From Scatophagus argus (Eukaryota; Chordata; Actinopteri; Scatophagidae): 64,000 nt of DNA. Positions 10,812 through 22,800 of the stretch are shown here, one piece after another. The notes below the pieces were generated by a model, which ran no database searches, had not been told where the DNA came from, and worked only from the letters and a program-made list of their open reading frames with translations. The position numbers were made by a program, and so were the translations under genes. Location: NCBI RefSeq assembly GCF_020382885.2, contig NC_058501.1:16072501-16136500 (forward strand), given 5' to 3'. Position 1 is the first letter of the stretch; each line of letters begins with the position of its first letter.

Positions 10812-11006
10812 CACACACACACACACATACACACAGAAGAGAACGGTGCTGTCAACATTTCACATGTTTAATCACACCATTCAGCACTGTGTTAATCTCC
10901 CAAACATAACCTCCACATTTACTTCTTATTTAAGCTTCTGTACTTGGCTTTCTTTCTGTAGCCTCCCACGTTTTGCTTTCCAAGCCAAGAATTCATAATG
11001 CAGATT

Positions 11007-11012
11007 AATAAA
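11007..11012 (+). terminator. poly(A) signal of cyp11c1
   Basis: AATAAA lies about 195 bp after the stop codon, the first canonical hexamer downstream. T-rich sequence follows. Confidence 0.6.
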
Positions 11013-11077
11013 AGTATCATTCCCTTCTCCTTTCGTCTTCATTGTGACGAATCTTGCAAAAGCACTAAAGTTGCCGT

Positions 11078-11091
11078 CCACTAGATGGCGC
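11078..11091 (+). promoter_or_regulatory. CTCF-like site between cyp11c1 and pklr
   Basis: CCACTAGATGGCGC matches the CTCF core consensus CCASYAGRKGGCRS at every position. It lies just past the predicted end of cyp11c1. Similar words also occur inside fish repeats, so occupancy is not implied. Confidence 0.4.
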
Positions 11092-12763
11092 TAAAACGCG
11101 CACCAACCCGTACCTTACAAGCATTTGTCGCGCTTGTCCCTGCCCACCGTTCAGCCTTGGCCTGGTTCGTACATCCAGCAGGTTGGTCGTTACATTTTCT
11201 AAACCTTTCTAAACTTTACAGCCGTGCTTCATGCTGTGTGTGTGTGATGTGTGAGGAGGGCGTGCAGCGCACCAACAACCCCTTTCTGTTTCTGTAACTC
11301 TGTTTTTGATTGTTTTTCTGCCGAAAACCTCCCCTGCTGTTGATACTGTCGCTCCGCCAGTCGTCAACTTTTTTCTTTTTCTTTCCTTTTTCTTTTTTTC
11401 AATTTATCAGCGGGCTATTACTCTTGCTTCTTGCCGACTGTAAGTTGCATGTTAAGTTGCATATTTTTTTTGCACTTTGGTCTCCATGCGTAAAAACGCT
11501 ATTATATCATACAAGGTGTGCTGGACAGATGAGAGGGTCTCATCAGCTCTGGAGCAAAGGTCTGTTTGTCCTTTGGCTAAAGATTTACACCCTCTGCCAG
11601 CCTGAGCCCCATGCACTCTCTCTGTAGATAAGAAACTCGGAGTATGTGAGTAACTGTGCCATTGAAGACACATCACCTCCTTTGTCAAAGTCTCACACTT
11701 GTGAAATATCAGCAGTTATCAGTCCACAGTGCTGTGACACTGAGGGCGGCGGTTTATGTGGGGAAATAAAACAGCAACATGATAGAAACGTTATCAAAGG
11801 TTCAGAAACTCCGTGACGTGAAGAAACATCAGCCGAACTCTGCACTAAACTCTGCACTACAACTCCTTCTGATGATACATTTCACTTTTACCCTTTTAAA
11901 AGCGGTAATAAATTGTACCCAAAAGCTTTAAAGTTGGTAATTCATTTACCACTACTTTACAGATCAGTTACAATCCATTAATTAATTCCTGCAATGGACT
12001 GTTTGACCTCTGACCTTCTGGAGGAGATGCAGGCCATCTCGACCCAAATTAGCTTATTAATAACTTATTAACATTTATAGCTGCTGACCTAAATTGTTCT
12101 AATAAGAATTTCTTACTGAACATTTTTTAGACATTTTGTTTTTTATTGTTTACACAATCTGGCAACCCAGACGTTGCTCTTCTTAAGGCTTTAAAGTTAT
12201 TTGTAAAGTATTAGTAAACAATGAATTGATTTGTTAAAGCAGTAAGGCTGTGAATGAATGCAATTCACAAAATGTACAATCAAGTAGAAAGTACTGCAAA
12301 GACACTGTGTCGGGTTTGGGGTTAATAGTGTGTGCTTACATAATCTGTGGTGATGCAGATAGTTTAATGCCATGGCTGGACTATTGACACATGGTTTTTT
12401 TTTTGTTTTTTGTTTTTTTTTTTCCATTTTTAGCCCCAGTCATGCCCAGTCAAGCTGAGTCACATACAGTAATTCATCCAAAATCATCCCTCTTTTGCAA
12501 GCAGTGGATTCACTCCAAATGGAGTGAGTGGGAGGAGAGTTGAGGGGGCAGCCGAGGGGTCAGAGAGTGAAAATGAAGGAGAGATACTGAACTAGGCTTG
12601 TTCAGGTGACACAAGAACGAGAGAATGACATGTGCGTGACCTGAGCACAGACGAGAAGAGAGGCGAAAGGAGAACATTTAGAAACATTACTGAATTAAGA
12701 AACACTAACTAACATAAATCAGTAGGAGAGGAGGAACTGTGCAGTGGATATTTCTCAAATAAA
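11092..12763 (+). other. cyp11c1-pklr intergenic region and pklr 5' flank
   Basis: About 1.7 kb. It contains a perfect DR1 nuclear-receptor element (12004-12016) and T-rich tracts (near 12400). The last 250 bp, rich in GA, probably include the pklr leader. No ORF with family similarity was seen. Confidence 0.5.
12004..12016 (-). promoter_or_regulatory. perfect DR1 element (HNF4/PPAR-RXR type) upstream of pklr
   Basis: TGACCT C TGACCT, read on the minus strand, is two perfect AGGTCA half sites spaced by one base. This is the binding form of HNF4, PPAR-RXR and COUP-TF. Mammalian L-type pyruvate kinase is controlled by HNF4 through its promoter. The site is about 750 bp before the start codon. 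The sequence match is certain; the function is inferred. Confidence 0.4.
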
Positions 12764-13769
12764 ATGGATGGTTTTGGCAAAATGGGTAAGTGGATTTTCT
12801 TCTGTACTGAGGGTTTAGAGTTATAACAAGTTTATACATTATTGTACAGTTTTGGCAAAATCCAAAGATGACCGACGTGTTTGCCTGGACTAATTTTTAA
12901 ACTGAGCAGCAAGGACAAAAGAGCTTTGTGTGTTTTATCTTGGCCCGGTGGCTAATAATTTAACCCTTTCCAATATCTGTGACTGATTACATCACTCAGT
13001 CCCATTTTAACTCATTGCTCACTGCGGTGCACCACCTCACCGTTTAAAGACGCATTTGAACTGAAGTGCACAGTTGCAGTTGGTCAAAGGATCGATCACA
13101 CACACACACGCATGCTGCCCTGTGTTGCATGCAGGAACGCGACCCTCTGCAAACAAGTGATTCCTGGTACAATGTGGCCTCCCCATAAGCCTCGTTCACC
13201 TTTCTTATCAGTCATAAAAGCTGGGCATTGACTGCTATTTTGCAACTGTCTTTGATCAAGTGACTATTTATAGTCAGCCTTCCTGTAACAGGTACCTGCA
13301 TCTACATATGTGTGTGTGCGTGTGTGCGTGTGTGTTTCCATGTGTACACTCTGGGAAGTGTCAGAGGAGGATCTCAGTGGGACACGTAATGATGTGTGCA
13401 GCAGTGCGGCAGAACTGGGTCACAGGGAAGTGAAGAGAGAGAGAGACGGAGAGAGAGAGAGACGGAGAGACAAAAAGACACAGAGAGAAAGAGAAAACAC
13501 TGACAGCCACCGAATCCACAGGATAGATGAGCTGTGTCCATTCACATTATCCTGCAAAACCTCCAGTGCATCAGGGAGTTTCCTCTGCAGACTTTTCTGT
13601 TTCTGCATGTCCATTCATCAGTTTGATTTAATTAAACACGATAAAAAAAACTTGACAAGGTCTTAACAGGTACTGCAAAAAAAAAAAACCTCAAATATTT
13701 GAGTTTTTCTTTTTTTGTTGTTGTTTTCTAGACCTGTAGAGGTCTTCCTTCTCAGATCCCTTCCTTCTC

Positions 13770-13810
<41 letters not shown>

Positions 13811-16800
13811 TTCAGCTTCATCCTCACCTCTTCACTCCTGTTGTGCCGTCAGCTGCGACCTTGTCTGTCGGGCTCTCTCCTCTTCCTCCTCCTCTCTGGT
13901 CTTTACTCTCTCCTCCCCCCTGTGGTGGCTTGACTGACTATAACATCCTTTAAAATGGATGCCGTTGTACCGACCCAAAGGCTTCAGCCAGGTGGACTAC
14001 AGGCTACTCCTGGTTTCCTGGTTTTTACACTGGTGGAATCACTGAGAAAGGTTGTTGAAGGGACATTAAGTACTGGTCCTCGTTTGACTAGTAGGTTTAA
14101 GATTTCAAGATGACTTATTAATAGACCAAAGTAATAAAATACATAACTGAGCAATTTTATTTTAAAGCTGCACTAATCGATATTTTTTATAGTGATAATG
14201 ACTCAAATGACTCTGAGCTGTAGATAAATATCATATGACCAGTTTCCTACTGCTCTGTGCAGCTTTGTAGCATCTCCCACCTCATTGTTTCAGTTTTACA
14301 ACCTGCAGCTTTAATGTTTAATGTCTTCAGGTTTCACCCTCACTGCTCTCGTTGCTGCATTTCCAATAACGGCAGGCAGCTATTTTCAGTGGAAAAGCTC
14401 TCATTAACAGACTTTCCAGCACCTGTCGAGCGCTGAACAGCAGAGAGACAAAGTTCAATCAGGAGAGACGAGTGAATGAAGTAAAGATAATTGTTTATTA
14501 CAGCAGATGACATGATAATTAAGTCTTGTTAGAAGGTCTGGCACTTGGACTCTACAGGGAGATTTTATGATTGAGGAGCATCTGCCCTGAGTCTCTCACT
14601 GTGGACGATGGCTGCTGAAACTGATGAGGCTGATGAAATGATGAAACTGTGAAGACTGGGGGGCATAACAGCAGCATGGATGTGCTGAAGGTAGGAGGAC
14701 AATCAGCAGCAAGATGATGAGGTAACAGTGCAGGTGTTGTGGGGCTATTAGACTGATGTGACCAGCTTATGAGAACAGCTGATATCTCAATTGACAGCCC
14801 CAGACAATGACAGCAGGAAATTATGAGTGAGAGGTGTGAATGACAGGATGATATGAGAAATAAACGGCAGGCTTCATTTAGTGTCGAGAAGGTGAACAGA
14901 GGAGCGTTTAGCAGCCAAAGAGACAGACAATACCTCCAGATTTTTCATAGTAGATCTCTGGGGTTTTTTTTTTTACACTCTCATCCATTCATTTGTTATT
15001 TGTTGGCAGAGTGGTTTTCAGAATTGAGAGGAATGTGTAGCTCCTGTGCAGACGGACGCTGGACAGCAACAACAAAGCAACCAAATCAGGATCCTTTCTG
15101 TCTGAGGGTTTCTTCTGAACATGCAGATCATCTTAGTTCAACTTAATTCCTTCCTCGGTATGGAGTGACTATAATATGATTAAACTGCACGTGAAACAAG
15201 ATTTTCTTCCTCTCTGTTGTCTGACATAAAGCTGTTTTTGGAGTGGAGACCCCTTTGTTCCAAATGCCACCTTCCAGCCCTTCGTATTTCCTCTATACAG
15301 CCTTAATATCAGCCTTCCTGATTTCTATCAAATGCCGTTTTATATCTGCTGAACTGCAGTGTTTTGTTTTCATCTTAAATGTCAGCATGTAAATCATTAT
15401 GACCCCTCGGCGCTGTGGTTAATGTCAGGTCAATACATACATACTCTTTATTCCTCAGCTGTGGCTGTACAGTCAAAAGCTGTGGTGGCAAGCTGCCATT
15501 TTTTGGTCTCTGCTCTTCACTCATAACATGAACTAAAAGTGTTGTTGTTCTTGTCCATTCATTCATTCAACATGGAAATTATTTTCACATGAGGTGTTTA
15601 GTTCATTTATACTCACAGGTGGAGTTGGCAGCAGAGTGTTAGTGACTAACTTCACCCCGCTGACAACACTTTCTCTGTCGCTACAGCTCGCATCAGGCGC
15701 TACTCAGAGGCGATGACACTGCCGGACTCCTTCATCCAGCGCCAGCAGCTGGATGCCAGCATGGCTGACACCTTCCTGGAGCATCTCTGTCTGCTGGACA
15801 TCGACCAAGAGCCAATCACAGCACGCAACACCAGCATAGTCTGCACCATCGGTGAGTGTGACAACCGGTCGCAGACAGCGTGTCTCACTTTCAAGTTTGT
15901 TTGCTGGCAACTGCATGTCATCCACTGGCAGTCGGTGTGTGGGTGATGGGTCGCCTTCGGTGTGTTGGCAGGGTCTGATTCTTGGCTGTGGCTCTCCCTC
16001 CCTCTGCTCCTCTTCTGCCCACAACAAAGAGACAATCATCAGAAGGAAACACAAAATACAGATTGTTCTTCCAGAGCGCTGACTCTTGAGATTTCACACT
16101 CGATTCCTCACACAGGCAGAAGTTTCTTCACCGCTCACTGAGGGGCTTGTGTCCAACGTGATTAAGTAGCAGGAAAAAAAAGACCAACATGGTTCATTTT
16201 CAGTATTTCCATCGTTCGTCTGCCAGTTATTTTCTTGGTTGATAATACATCAGGAACATATCGAAAAAATGAATTCATAATTTTGATTTTTCTTACCAAC
16301 AGTCCAAAAACCAAAAGTATTCAGTTTACTAAACACAGAGATGTCATGCTCTGGCTTTCTGTCTTTTGGCTTATTGAGTCCATGTGTCATGTTTCATGTG
16401 TGTCTTGTGTTTCCATGTGTTATGTTCAAGATTTTTGTTATGTCCTGTTTTATTTTGAAAGCGTGACGTCCCTTGTGTGTCTGTTTCATGTAACTTTGCT
16501 TTGATTCATCTTGATTGCTTTCTTCTCCCCTTATGTGTTTCACCTGTGTCTTGTTATCTTGTCTATTTAGTCCTTGTCTTCCCAGTCACTCCTTGTTGGG
16601 TTGTTGTTCAGTCTCCATGTGTTAATGTCAGGAAGAGCTTGTCTTGTTTCGCCAAGTTTGTGCCACAGCTTTTTGTTCATCCTCGCCACATTAAGTGTGT
16701 GTCTGTTTGAGTTTCTTTTTCCTCAAAATAAAAGAACATCGTTTTGGACCTCTGCCTGCCTGCCTTTTTGGACTCTGCATCAGGGTTCAACTTTTTCTGA

Positions 16801-19800
16801 GTCTGCAACACTGTACTTTGTGATGAGAAGCAGCAAATTTTCATGTTTGAGAAGCTGTTGTCATCTGTTTTTTGTCACGCAACTTCAAGCTCAGTTTTAA
16901 TGTGAAATGTGCGTTCTCTTCTGTTTTCTTTCAGGTCCTGCATCCCGATCGGTTCCCAAACTCCAAGAGATGGTCAAAGCAGGAATGAATATTGCTCGTC
17001 TAAACTTCTCTCACGGCTCACATGACGTATGTACTGCGCACTCTGCAGTATTTCTACACATATGTTTTTCCTTCAGTCATGTCTCTGACTGTCTCCTTCC
17101 TTGTGTCTGTCAGTATCACGGTGAAACCATCAAAAACATCCGAGAGGCGGTGGAGACGATAACCTCTGACCCCTTGTATTATCGGCCGGTCGCCATCGCC
17201 TTGGATACAAAGGGTCCTGAGATTCGCACCGGATTAGTGAAAGGGGTAAACGTGTTATGACTCGTATATGAAGCAGCGTAAACCTATTCAACCAGCCACA
17301 CAGAAAATATCGCAACTGCTTACTGTCATCATCATTTTTTTTTTTGTTTGTTTTTTACCAGTTGCTAATTACTTTTTGATAAAAACGACTGCTGGTGTGT
17401 CCTCTTTTGCTTTTTCATCATAATCTTATTGTGTCATTCTTTGTGTTTTTGTTACATGCTGTCTGCTTTGCTGAACAAATATCTCCAAGCTGTGGGATAC
17501 CTCTTTATGCCTTGATTGGCTTAAAAAATGCACTGTGTGACGTGCGAGCTTCACTCTGATTCCTGCTGGGTGTGTCGTGCTTAATTGGAGGGTAAAATAA
17601 ACTTACAGCGCATGTGCCATACAGTGTGAACCTGTGTTGTTTATATATTTTTACCTGCTTATTCTAATGTCTCCATCTTCTATGTCTTGTTTTTTTTTTT
17701 TTTGCAGGGGACAAAACAAACCCTCTAAAATAACATCATAAGGAACACATAAGCAGTTGTTTTTTGTTTTTGTTTTTGTTTTTTTGTTTTTTTAAACCCA
17801 AAAAATTCAGAAAGCAGGTGATGTCTTTGTAGGACAATATATATCCCTGCAGCTCAAGTCTGTCATGTTATCATCTTTATTGGCTCTGATGTGAATTATT
17901 AGAACTCTTCATAAAACACTGGCTTGTTGAAGCTCCACGTGGGTACGGGCAGCCTGACGAGTTTAATCAAGCAGGTTTTGAGCCCGGCTCAGATGCTGAT
18001 TGTGATTTTGCAAGAGCAAACAGAGCAATATTCTCTCTCAGGATGAGAAAGTCAAATATTTGATCTTTGTTTTTTGCGTGAGCTTCCTGCTTACCAACGG
18101 AGAGAGTTAGATCAACGTAGCCTATTGCTGATGTCAACATTCGAACTTGGACGGTTGCCATGTTATAGGTCTTACATGACAGGAGAGAGTCTATTTATTT
18201 AGAGTAATAGCACAAAATAAGCTACAAATTAACACATTTCTTAAATTTGTGAGTGCCACACTGAGGGTGTTGGTTCTTAAGCTCATGATAAGCAACATGC
18301 AGAGCAGTTTGTGTTTCTGCCTGTGTGTACACTGTGACTTTAACTGTTTGTTTAATTGAGTCTTTAGCTGTTCTTCAACTGCACCTTGCTTTGTAAATAT
18401 GCTGATGATAATGGCGTTTACTGAAAGGCAGAATTACTTTTCTACTCTGTGTGTTTTTGTTTGTATAGAAAGTGGAGGAGGAGGTGCAGCTGGAAAAGGG
18501 CAGCCATGTCCGCGTGGTGACAGCAGAGAGTGACAAAGACAAAACAGACGGGAAGATTATCTGGGTGGACTATCCCAATCTGCCAAAAGTCCTCAAGAAG
18601 GGAGGCAAGATCTACATTGATGATGGCCTCATTGGACTCAAAGTACTAGAAACAGGTAATACACAGGACTAACATACCAGTGATGTAATGTACATACCCA
18701 CATACTTGTGTGCCTACATATCTGAATACACAAATATTAAAATTGCAGCCTTCCATTGTTTATATTCGTCTCATTTTATTTGCCTTCATTATAGTCAATT
18801 CAAAGTCCTACTTGTCTTATGTTCTATTTCTTGCTGTGATACATCAGTTCTTAACGTTAATGTACAATAGACTACACATAACGATCAGCCATGGCTCTCA
18901 GTCTGACATTTTTTTCAATCCCTTAACAAAATCTGCTTCCCCAGTAATGTAGTCTGGATCCTATCTGAGACTCTGCAGGCCTCTGTAATTAGTGGGTCAC
19001 ACAGTATATACAGCCTTGGATTGAAGTCATCATAGCTTGAGGAATGCCAGATACACTTACTGACCCTCCTGCAATAAATTTATCCTTAAGGGCATTTCCA
19101 TAGTACATGTATCCATTTTAGTTTAGATCTTTGTTATTCCAAGCAATCTGCATTTTCTCCTGCAAGACAAAATGTTTCTTCTAATTTAACAAATGTTTTC
19201 TCCTTCGAAGGACATTTAAGACTCCTTTGATGCAATTTTTACAAAGAAACATTGTTTGGAATTTTCAATTTCAATTTTCAAGTGAATCTGTTTGTCCTCT
19301 TATTCTCCTGATCTCCTCTTCCTCCTCCCCTGCAGGCCCTGACTGGGTGGATACGGTGGTGGAGGCTGGTGGGGCGCTCTGCAGTCGTAAAGGTGTTAAT
19401 CTCCCAGGCTGTGACCTGATTGGCATGCAGGCGGTCAGCGAGCAAGACGAGGCTGACCTGAGGTTCGGGGTGGCCCAGGGCGTAGACATTGTGTTCGCCA
19501 GCTTCATCCGCTCCGCCCAGGACGTCAAAGATGTGCGGCGAGTTCTGGGGCCACACGGACGAAATATCAAAGTGATCAGCAAGGTGGAAAGCCGGCAAGG
19601 GGTGCAGAAGTGAGCCAAGGAAAATACTATAAATAAAACCATTAAGGTGCAGTTATTTTGAGTGATATAACGTAGCTGGGGGCAGTGAGAATGTCATAAT
19701 GAGCCTGTGACAGCTGGCTGTCAGTGATGGACAGACACATGTCAGTTCTGGATTTTACACGTCTATGATAAGCAATCTGTGTGGCTGTCTGTGTGAGTTA

Positions 19801-22800
19801 TAGCTGCCACTTAATATATCTGACACAATTTATGTCACAGCTCTCTCATCTGCATTACTTATCTCTGGCTGTCTCCTACTGCTAACTGGCTACTGACAAT
19901 GTTTAACAATGGCTTTAATCCATATGCATTTGGATTTCATCCAGATGATGCAGGATTTAGATCGCAGCACGATACATGATTCAGTATGTTTTCAAGATCG
20001 AGAAGCAGTGAGCCAAATCTTGTTTTTGCAGCTCAAAACCTGCCTGGGTGATGCACAGAAGCATGCGGCACAGTTTTGGTCCTCTCTGCCTCTGTGTCGT
20101 CATACCTGCTCATTCCTCCTTTTGTGCTCTTTCCCAACTCCCTTTTTTTAATAACCGAAATCTGAATCCTTCCTCATCCCCTCCCCTAATCTCTCTGTCA
20201 GTTTTGAGGAAATCCTGGCCGAGAGCGACGGTGTTATGGTTGCCAGGGGCGATCTGGGGATCGAGATCCCGGCAGAGAAAGTCTTCATCGCCCAAAAGAT
20301 GATGATTGGACGCTGTAACTCTGCCGGCAAGCCCGTCATCTGCGCCACACAGGTCAGGGATGAGCACATGCACAAACACACACACACACACACACACACA
20401 CAGAATGAAGATGCAGATATAATAAAAAAAATACATAGATTTACACTCTGAACAGCGCGTTATATACAGCGTTACCCAACTAAATGTCAAATGAGTCCAA
20501 GTAAACTAACATTAAAAACTAACATAACCGTACACTCCTACATAATGTACAAACACATCCTCAAAGATACACACACTTCCTCTCTTTCACACCCCTCTCC
20601 CACTGCAAGAACACACACATGCAGACACACTCCTGCAGCCATGTTGAGTCACTGTGCTGTATCTTGTTTATGCTACAGCTCCTGACTTGGAGTGACAGCG
20701 TTATAGCAGGTTTGCCACTCCAGACCCGAGCCCACAAACAACACCCACACATGTATACTAATCAGTGTTAGCAGCATCTTCTTAGCTACTACAAAAAATG
20801 CAGTCTCTGAGGCAACGCTGCAAGCTATCTCATTTTCCAACTGTCTGCCATGCTTATTGACTCATAATACTGAGTCTCCGGCACTCAAATAATGATGTCT
20901 CAAAGTCATACTCGCCTGCCTCAGTCTAAGTGATCGCTCATTTCTTCATCTACTACTGTCCATCCATCCACAAAGCCATTAGCTCCTCTCCTCACTGTCT
21001 CCCTGAAGCCTGTGTGCTGTACATTACTTTCTCATCTAGGACAATACTGACATACAAAATGCCTAATTTTTGATGGATTAATCGATTTCCAGCGTCCGGG
21101 GAGGCATAAGACACTTAGGGTGTTGTGGTATGACACCAATGTGATGTGCGCTAATGCATTTTGTTTGCACTTGTGTGTGTTTAGATGCTGGAGAGCATGG
21201 TGTCCCACACACGGCCAACCAGAGCAGAGGGCAGTGACGTCGCCAACGCTGTGCTGGATGGAGCTGACTGTGTAATGTTATCCGGGGAGACCGCCAAGGG
21301 ACTGTTTCCTGTGGAGGCAGTCGCAATGATGCACTCGGTGTGTGTTTCTGTGTATGCGTGATGTTCATTCTATTATGTCTGACTTCCCTCTGATAACCCC
21401 TCTCCCTGACCCTCACTCCCCTGTTGCTGTCAGATCTGCAGGGAGGCAGAGGCGGCCATTTTCCACCAGCAGCTGTTTGAGGAGTTGCGGCGCCTCACTC
21501 CCCTGTCCTGTGACCCCACAGAGGTCACGGCCATCGGAGCTGTAGAGTCCTCCTTCAAATGCTGTGCTGGGGCCATCATAGTCCTCACCACCAGTGGCAG
21601 GTGAACATAGCAAATTTTCTTATTTGCTTTTTTGCTGGGAGTTGGGCAAGAAAGACTTACAAAGACTGGAAACAGGGGGAAACAACTAGCCTCCGTGCAA
21701 AGGTTGTCCACCTAGCAGGACCTCTAAAATTCCCTAATTAACATATTGTATCTCGTTTGTGTAATTCATGACAAAAACCAAAGTGTGAAAGTGACCTTCA
21801 GACAAAGCTGGGCTAGCTGTTTCCACTTGTTTCCACTCTTTGTGCTAAGCCACGCTACTGGCTGTCACTTCATTATTTATTATCATACATGAGAGTGTTG
21901 GAGTGTGAAAAAAAAATGTGTAACTACTCCTTTAAGGTTACAGAAAGATTGCGATTACTGTCAGTCAAAAGGTGAACATGAATTGAAGCTCTTCAACAGG
22001 ACGGAAACTCAAGTTTCCCCACATGAAAGTCACCACTTCCTGCATTACCACTAAACAGTGACATTGGACACAAGACTTGAAGCGCTGAGTCATACCAAAA
22101 GCAGCCTGAACAAACATCATTCTCAGTTTTCATGAGTTTCTCTTCTTCCTGGACAGACACACACGCTCTTAAGCTCTTAAAAGATTGGAGCAGATTTTTG
22201 TTTTTAAATCCCAGAGCAAAGATTCAATATCGCGCTGCTGTTCTCTGCTTTCTGTGTCTTTAGGGTCCTTAGGGCAGAATCTTATGTTGACAATAATATT
22301 TATTGTGTACCCCTTATGTTTTTGTGTATTTCTGTGTGTTCTGAATGCTTGCTGTCAAGCAAAGATTGCAGATTACTCTGCACACAGACGTACATAGACC
22401 CATTTCTACGTAGATACAAAGGCTTGTGGGCTTTTGGATTGTGAAGAAACAAGATGCTATCAGCTTGTTGTTGTTGCTGTTCTCAGCCACAGCACTGCTT
22501 TGTGCTAAATGCTAATGAAGGTATGCTAAGACGCTTACACAATCACAAAACGAGCATTCTTATGTTCAGCGGGTATAATGTTTACCGTGTGAACATCTTG
22601 CTAATTATAAACTCAAAAAGGAAAAATTACCAAATTTCACAGCAATACAACAGATGGTGAGACGTTTTACTCTAAACGATTAAAGTCAGCCTCATGGTGG
22701 CACAACAGGAAAAGACAGAGGAAATGTAATGGGAATCCAGTTGTTTAGATGAACGTGGTGAACCACCGAATGACGATGCAACCTCAAGAGCCGTCAACAA

